DNA of 32,840 nt from NCBI GenBank assembly GCA_946186945.1, contig CAMHPC010000001.1, forward strand, positions 92,555 through 125,394, read 5' to 3'. The DNA is from an uncultured Prevotella sp. Its GTDB lineage: Bacteria; Bacteroidota; Bacteroidia; Bacteroidales; Bacteroidaceae. Under the pieces are notes generated by a model, which made no database searches, was not told where the DNA came from, and saw only the letters and a list, made by a program, of their open reading frames with translations. Below are positions 27,417 through 32,840 of the stretch, one piece after another. Positions within the stretch are counted from its first letter, which is position 1, and every line of letters begins with the position of its first letter. A program made the position numbers and the translations under genes.

Positions 27417-30400
27417 TTAGTCTACAAATATTTTTTTGCCATTCACTACATACAGTCCGCGAGGCAGACCCTCGGTGCTGGCACCTTTTCTTACCAACTG
27501 TCCCTGTGTGTTGTACACATTGCCGGTCTGGTTGGTGGTCATGCCCTCTATGCGCACATCCTCTATGCCTGTCACCACGCCGTCCAGGTCTATGCCAAGT
27601 ACCGACATGTTGGAGGGTTCTGTCACATCATTGCTGCCGCCGGTGATATATCCGCGCAGGGCCTTCCTGATTTTTCTGCCAGGCTGAGTCACGCGATACA
27701 CGTTTCCTTCCTCACCCACGTAGTAGCCGTACTGGGGCATCTCAGCGTCCTTCTGCCATGTGGGGTTGAAGGCATAGTTGAAGGTCACACCAGTCACTGT
27801 CTCGTCCTGCGCGTTTACAGTGGTATTGCCGGTGGTCTGCTGATCAGCACCCGTACCTACTACTGTGCTTTCGTCGATGGCTTTGGCAGTGGGTGTGCTG
27901 TTGCGCAGGTCTATCATATATGATGTAGCCTTTCTGGCGGGCTTTATCAGTACGGCAGTGCCGGCAGGTATGGTGTGGGCAGAGGTGAAGTTGAGCACGC
28001 GGTCGGTACGGCCGGTGAAGTGGTAGATCTGTGTGCCCTCGCCGAAGGTGGCAGTCACCTCGTCGGCAGTCATGGCTACCGGCAGGGAGAGGGTGTAGAG
28101 TGTGTTCTCGTTGGCGCTGTCAAACTTACGATACAGGGTGATGAAACTGTAGTTGTTGGCACTGGTCTGGTTCTTGTAGGTGGGGTTGGTGGTGAGGAAC
28201 TGGTTGCTTGCATCCCAGTATTCGCCTGCTGCTATCGGGGCATAGTCCTCGGTGATGGCGCGGTGATACATGTCGGTGATTGTGGCACCCTTGTCGGCTG
28301 CATCGCCCCAACCCATGTCACCTCTGCCCTCGACGTGCTTGGCAGCCCGGTAACCTGTTACGAGATTGTTGCCACCCTCGCTGTATTCGTTGCTCACGTA
28401 TATTGTGAGTCCTTGGAATGTTGCGTCTTGCACGTTGTAGAACTCATTGAAACGTTTTTTGTTACCGTCCACCTGTCCCAGCACTTCCTCAGCGAGAATG
28501 TAAATATTCTTCAGTTTATTGCAACCCTGGAACCAGTCTATGTATGTGTGGGCGCTGGTCATAGAGTGAGGTATCACCACTGTCTCCACACTGGAGTTCT
28601 GAAATGCACCTGTCTCGATAGAGTACACGCCCTGGGGTATCACCACCTCTTTGATGTATTTGCAACCGTCGAAAGCGGCAGCGGTGATGATTTGCAGGGT
28701 GTGGGGCAGTTGCACCTTGCCGTCCCATTGGGTAGGATCTGCTACACTGTTGGCGTAGGCAGCAGGACAGATGAGCAGTTCGGTGTCGTCTTCGTTGCAG
28801 AGCATACCATTGTTGATAGTGTGATAATGGTCGCTTGCACCATTGCTGTCTATTGATTTCAGGTTGCTGCAACCGCGGAAGGGAGCATCGCCGAAACCAG
28901 CCACACCACCTTCGTTGGGAGTAGGATTCAGATTGCTGGGCAGGGTGAAGGTCTCGAGAGCCTCGCAGTATTCGAAGGCATGACGGCCGAGGGTCTGTAC
29001 TGTGTTGGGCAGTTGCACACTTGTCAGATTCTTACATTTAGAGAATGCTGCATATTCCACGTGGGTTATTGTCTCGTTGCTACTCAGGTCGAGTGATGTG
29101 ATGGCATCGCCGTTGGCATCTGCATACTGCTCAGGGCAGCGATACAGTATGCCTTTTTTCTTATACAGCAGTCCGTCGGTACCGTTGGTGTAGTATGTGG
29201 TGCCGTCAACAGCACCGTTGAACCATCTGAAATTTTTGGTGTTGGCAAAGGCTCCATGATTCACGTCGGCGAGGGCGGTGTTGATGGTGATGGTTTCTAC
29301 TGCACTCTCGTTAAACACAAGTTCGCCTACTGTGGTCATTCCACTACCGAAGGTCACGTTCTTGAAATATGTCTGGTAGCAGGAGTTGTCTGCCAGTGTG
29401 GTTATCTGATCGCGGAAGATATAGTCAGTATTTGCAGCCTTACCCTCGGGGAATACTATCACGGTGTCGCCGGCCTTGTTGCACAGCAATTGGTCTACGG
29501 AACTATAGTTGTTGTTGTTGGAGTCAACGTTTATCTCAGTAAGATTGATGCACAGGTCAACAAAGGAACGGTTTATCGTGGTGATGTGAGAAGGTATATC
29601 TATGGTTTGCAGAGATGTGCATCCTGCAAAACAACCTTCGGGTATCTCGGTGCAGGAGGTGCTCCATTTGTTACAGTCTGTAGCAGTGAAGGGCAGTGCT
29701 GTCATGGTTTTGTTCTCCTGGAAAGCAAATTTGCCAATGCTGGTAACAGGTTGCATCACCAGTTTCGTCACTTTACTGCCAGCAAAGCACCAGGCGGGTA
29801 TCACCGAAGTATCGTGCAGGGTAATGGTGGGAATAGATGAATTTCTAAATGCACCCTCACTCAGTGTCAGTGTCGTTCCTACGGTACCAACAGTGAGGGA
29901 ATTGGCAGTGCAACCGCTGAAAGCCCATCCGTTAACTTTAGTCACTCCGGGAAGACTTAGGTTACCATTTATCTTCATGCCATTAAAAGCATCAGAGGGT
30001 ACGGTGGTAATAGCAGGCAGTGACAGACTTGTGAATGAACTGCAATTTCCGAATGCATTGTTTCCTATGCTTGTGCAATTATCTAAATTGATGCTGGTGA
30101 GCTTTTCGCAGTTATTAAAAGCCAAATTGCCAACAGAGGTTATAGCAGATGAGCCTGTGCCGAAGGTGATGCTGGTGGCTTCTTTGCAACCGTTAAATGC
30201 GTTGTTGCCTATGGTGGTGATGGTACTTGGCATAGACCATATACGTACCAGGTCACGACCGCTGAAAGCACCATCGGGCAGGGTGGTGAGGGTGGTGCAG
30301 GCAGTGAGGTCTATCTCGCGGTAGATACCATAACGGTCGTTCAAGTAATTATTGAGCACTCTAACGGCATCTTCATCGAAGTTGGCACCGGTACCAAGGG

Positions 30401-30608
30401 TAACTACCAGTTTAAGTTTTTCTTCGCCGTTGCCCCAGCCATCGCTTCCTTTTGCAGTTGTATACTCTTCAGTTTGGTCAATTGCCTCAAGTGCGTTCTT
30501 GAAAGCATCGTTAGCAGTTCCTGTGTAGGTGACGGTGACAGTGGTATATCCCCATGAATATGCTACTGCCATCATTAACAATAAAGTAATTGTAAATAGT
30601 TTCTTCAT
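27417..30608 (-). CDS. BspA-type leucine-rich repeat (LRR_5) surface protein with T9SS-like C-terminal tail
   Basis: 1063 aa; signal peptide; repeated 'TTIGNNAFNGCKEATSITFG', 'SVGNLAFNNCEKLTSINLDN', 'SIGNNAFGNCSSFTSLSLP', 'TLGRHAFEYCEALETFTLP'; C-term 'VYNTQGQLVRKGASTEGLPRGLYVVNGKKIFVD'. Confidence 0.92.
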   Translation of the reverse strand: MKKLFTITLLLMMAVAYSWGYTTVTVTYTGTANDAFKNALEAIDQTEEYTTAKGSDGWGNGEEKLKLVVTLGTGANFDEDAVRVLNNYLNDRYGIYREIDLTACTTLTTLPDGAFSGRDLVRIWSMPSTITTIGNNAFNGCKEATSITFGTGSSAITSVGNLAFNNCEKLTSINLDNCTSIGNNAFGNCSSFTSLSLPAITTVPSDAFNGMKINGNLSLPGVTKVNGWAFSGCTANSLTVGTVGTTLTLSEGAFRNSSIPTITLHDTSVIPAWCFAGSKVTKLVMQPVTSIGKFAFQENKTMTALPFTATDCNKWSTSCTEIPEGCFAGCTSLQTIDIPSHITTINRSFVDLCINLTEINVDSNNNNYSSVDQLLCNKAGDTVIVFPEGKAANTDYIFRDQITTLADNSCYQTYFKNVTFGSGMTTVGELVFNESAVETITINTALADVNHGAFANTKNFRWFNGAVDGTTYYTNGTDGLLYKKKGILYRCPEQYADANGDAITSLDLSSNETITHVEYAAFSKCKNLTSVQLPNTVQTLGRHAFEYCEALETFTLPSNLNPTPNEGGVAGFGDAPFRGCSNLKSIDSNGASDHYHTINNGMLCNEDDTELLICPAAYANSVADPTQWDGKVQLPHTLQIITAAAFDGCKYIKEVVIPQGVYSIETGAFQNSSVETVVIPHSMTSAHTYIDWFQGCNKLKNIYILAEEVLGQVDGNKKRFNEFYNVQDATFQGLTIYVSNEYSEGGNNLVTGYRAAKHVEGRGDMGWGDAADKGATITDMYHRAITEDYAPIAAGEYWDASNQFLTTNPTYKNQTSANNYSFITLYRKFDSANENTLYTLSLPVAMTADEVTATFGEGTQIYHFTGRTDRVLNFTSAHTIPAGTAVLIKPARKATSYMIDLRNSTPTAKAIDESTVVGTGADQQTTGNTTVNAQDETVTGVTFNYAFNPTWQKDAEMPQYGYYVGEEGNVYRVTQPGRKIRKALRGYITGGSNDVTEPSNMSVLGIDLDGVVTGIEDVRIEGMTTNQTGNVYNTQGQLVRKGASTEGLPRGLYVVNGKKIFVD

Positions 30609-30657
30609 CTTTTTGGATTTATAGCGATAGTTTTTATTGTTTTCGTTTTTACTGGTG

Positions 30658-30719
30658 CAAAATTATCCTCGTTAAATAATAGCAGCAAAAAACGCGCTTC
30701 GCAAAAACCTCACTTTTTG
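30658..30719 (-). promoter_or_regulatory. Candidate promoter of the LRR gene: TAATTTTG -7 element (30658-30665) plus upstream 20-bp element (30700-30719)
   Basis: Minus strand CAAAAAGTGAGGTTTTTGCG - 34 nt - TAATTTTG. Confidence 0.6.
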
Positions 30720-30945
30720 GCTTGTGGGGGGGTAAAAATAACCTTTTTTCTACATTTCATCCACTTTTCTTTACCTCACACACTAATCGGAAAAGTCAGT
30801 GTTCATCGGGGGTTTGTCCATTTCATCACCCCACTCCAATCTATATTCATGCCAATTTGTCCACCTCACCTGTTTCCACGTCATGTTTAGTCCCTATCTA
30901 CCCGCATAGCACCCACAAAAGTCCCGTAGGCGCGTCATAATACAG

Positions 30946-31332
30946 GTGCGTAAAACAATGTCAAAACCTTTATTTGGTCGGCCTGACGGCCTCAAAAATA
31001 TAAAAAATTGATTCAAAAAATTATATAACAACTGGCTGAACCAACGGTCTATGGTCGAAGGGAAAGTCAAAGATGTTCAAGGATGCTCAAGGAAGTTTAA
31101 AGAAACTCATCGGGATTTGCAATCCCGATGCCTCTAATATCGGCATCTGTTATGCCCCAAAAATAATACCTATAAGCCAGCGGAAATAGGTATGATTATA
31201 TCGATTGCAAATGCTCATTGCCCTTCCAGCGTCATGAAGTCAACAATTATTATAATTTTTTGAGTCAAATTTTTTATAATTTTGAGCGCAGCGACCCCAA
31301 ATAATAGGTTCTGACGACCTTTTTTATGCGCA
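30946..31332. mobile_element. MITE-like or dispersed-repeat element with ~90-bp imperfect inverted repeats
   Basis: Left arm (30946-31032) '...aaaacctttatttggtcgg...ctcaaaaatataaaaaattgattcaaaaaattata' matches the reverse complement of the right arm (31238-31332) '...agaacctattatttggggtcg...ctcaaaattataaaaaatttgactcaaaaaattata'. No credible ORF inside. Confidence 0.55.
31109..31131. repeat. REP-like perfect palindrome
   Basis: catcgggatt tgc aatcccgatg: 10-bp perfect arms with 3-nt loop, inside the inverted-repeat element. Confidence 0.7.
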
Positions 31333-31397
31333 GCAAGATGCCGCGCGCTCCTATACGCGCCCCTATAATATGCCTTCATAAGTGTCTCACAGTCTTA

Positions 31398-32429
31398 TCA
31401 CTCCTCGGTGCGGCGGCGACGGCGGAAGAGCACCATGGCGATGATGGGCGCACCTACCAGAGCAGTGACAGAGTTGACGGGGAGAGCACCCTCGAAACCC
31501 GGCATGCGCGCAATGAGGTTGCACACCAGAGCCAGGAGGGCACCACAGAGAGCCGTGGCAGGCATGAGGATACGGTGGTCTGACGTGCGGAAGAGCGCAC
31601 GCGCCAAGTGAGGCACCGCCATGCCGATAAACATGATGGGACCGCAGTAGGCAGTGACAATAGCCACCAACACCCCCGAACAGGTGATGACCCACAGACG
31701 GGCACGACCGATGTTAAGACCCAGACTCGTAGCATAGCGGTCGCCAAGGAGCATGACATTCATCCATTTCACCATGAGCATGCTCACAGGCAACAACACA
31801 CACATGATAACCACGAAGAGCAACATCTCATCGCCAGACACACGCGAGAACGAGCCTAACCCCCACACCACAAACGCCTTCACATCCTCCTCGGGACTGA
31901 GGAATTTCAGTACACCGATGATGGCATTCGCCATATAACCTATCATCACACCTATGATGAGCAGCGTGACATTGCCCTTCACCCTGCGCGCTATCCATAC
32001 TATAAGGGCGAGCACGAGCAGCGCACCCGCTATGGCAGCCACCGACATGGCAGCCTCGCCCAGGTAACCCAGACGACTGAGTGCCACACCACCCACGCGC
32101 CCAGAGAGCAGCACCACGAATGCCACACCCAGAGCCGAACCGTTGCTGATGCCCAGCACCGACGGACCCGCCAAGGGGTTGCGAAATACCGTCTGCATCT
32201 GCAATCCACTCACCGCCAGTCCCGCTCCTGCCACTATCGCGGTGAGCGTCTGCGGCAGGCGCGACTGCACCACTATGTTGCGCGAAATCTCGTTCACTGT
32301 GTCGTCGCCAAGGAGCGCACCCACCACATCGGCGACGGGCAGCGACACCGACCCCACCAACAGGTTGACCACCACCATCAATATGATGGCTGTCAAGAGG
32401 AGCAGTATGAGTGGCTGTGGGCGACGCAT
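31398..32429 (-). CDS. FecCD/BtuC-type iron-chelate or cobalamin ABC transporter permease
   Basis: 343 aa, multi-TM; 'RLPQTLTAIVAGAGLAVSGLQMQTVFRNPLAGPSVLGISNGSALG', 'YCGPIMFIGMAVPHLARALFRTSDHRILMPATALCGALLAL'. Confidence 0.92.
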   Translation of the reverse strand: MRRPQPLILLLLTAIILMVVVNLLVGSVSLPVADVVGALLGDDTVNEISRNIVVQSRLPQTLTAIVAGAGLAVSGLQMQTVFRNPLAGPSVLGISNGSALGVAFVVLLSGRVGGVALSRLGYLGEAAMSVAAIAGALLVLALIVWIARRVKGNVTLLIIGVMIGYMANAIIGVLKFLSPEEDVKAFVVWGLGSFSRVSGDEMLLFVVIMCVLLPVSMLMVKWMNVMLLGDRYATSLGLNIGRARLWVITCSGVLVAIVTAYCGPIMFIGMAVPHLARALFRTSDHRILMPATALCGALLALVCNLIARMPGFEGALPVNSVTALVGAPIIAMVLFRRRRRTEE

Positions 32430-32430
32430 A

Positions 32431-32840
32431 TCACTTCAGCAAATGATAGTAACGGGGTTGGTAGTCCTTCTCCACCAGTTCGGGGTGGAACACGGCGATG
32501 AAGTCCTTCAGCAGCACATCGGGCTCCACGGGCGAACACTCGTAATAGGGCGTCTGTTTCATGTTGCAGTAGATGACATGACGCTCGCGGTAGGCACGAA
32601 ACATCTCGTTGCGAGGCTCAGAGGCACGCAGCGCCTCGTAGGAGAAGTCGCCGTCGTGACTGTTGAGTATGCGCCAGTAGTCGGCATTGGCAGCCAGAGA
32701 GTACATCTTCTCCAGTTCCAGGTTTTCGCCCGCCGTCTCATCATCGTCTATCACATACTCAGCCCCTGCATCGCGGAATATCTGTGCCAGGTAGTTCTTG
32801 CCACCCACGGCATGCCAGGTGCCGCTATGCATCTCGCCGC
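32431..32840 (-). CDS. Periplasmic iron-chelate/cobalamin binding protein (FepB/BtuF-like), N-terminus outside window
   Basis: Frame stays open to 32840 (GE-MHSGTWHAVGGKNYLAQIFRDAGAEYVIDDDETAG...); C-terminal SBP features 'YCNMKQTPYYECSPVEPDVLLKDFIAVFHPEL'; ends 1 nt before the permease start. Confidence 0.8.
   Translation of the reverse strand, partial: GEMHSGTWHAVGGKNYLAQIFRDAGAEYVIDDDETAGENLELEKMYSLAANADYWRILNSHDGDFSYEALRASEPRNEMFRAYRERHVIYCNMKQTPYYECSPVEPDVLLKDFIAVFHPELVEKDYQPRYYHLLK

Noticed and set aside
30722-30940. 72-aa plus-strand ORF in the noncoding region near the LRR promoter
   Set aside because: S/H/P-rich, no ribosome-binding context evident, overlaps the promoter region; no coding support.
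31021-31290. Possible CRISPR array or tRNA in the repeat-rich region
   Set aside because: Repeats are inverted or 10-bp units, not regularly spaced direct repeats with spacers; no cloverleaf recognised.

Overview
The window looks like a Bacteroidales chromosome segment, probably Prevotella-like (inferred from SusC/D, BACON, BspA-type LRR proteins and TAnnTTTG promoters). Four blocks are visible. (1) A minus-strand polysaccharide utilization locus (PUL) of about 21 kb (~20909 down to 1, continuing off the left edge): SusC, SusD, a two-module glycan-binding lipoprotein, BACON-GH16, GH5, two GH3s, a stand-alone 309-aa secreted protein, a GH16 with three tandem accessory modules, a GH128/Asl1-like enzyme and a discoidin/Big_2 protein. 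The enzyme set points to beta-1,3-(mixed-linkage) glucan or laminarin-like substrates. (2) RidA (minus) divergent from a plus-strand cluster rocD - ctlX - pruA - arginine deiminase, which would convert arginine to citrulline, ornithine, glutamate semialdehyde and glutamate without OTC or carbamate kinase. (3) A 1063-aa BspA-type LRR surface protein with a 69-aa small ORF directly downstream. (4) A ~790-bp noncoding stretch with a large imperfect inverted repeat and a REP-like hairpin (MITE-like), then a FecCD/BtuC-type permease and a truncated periplasmic binding protein. The most interesting signals are a ~210-240-aa module repeated three times in the GH16 and once in the 309-aa protein, a 20-bp element at identical distance from the -7 box of two separate promoters whose first genes both carry T9SS-like C-terminal tails, and the MITE-like foldback element. 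No rRNA, tRNA or CRISPR array was recognised. All calls come from reading the sequence and the supplied ORF translations; no searches were run.
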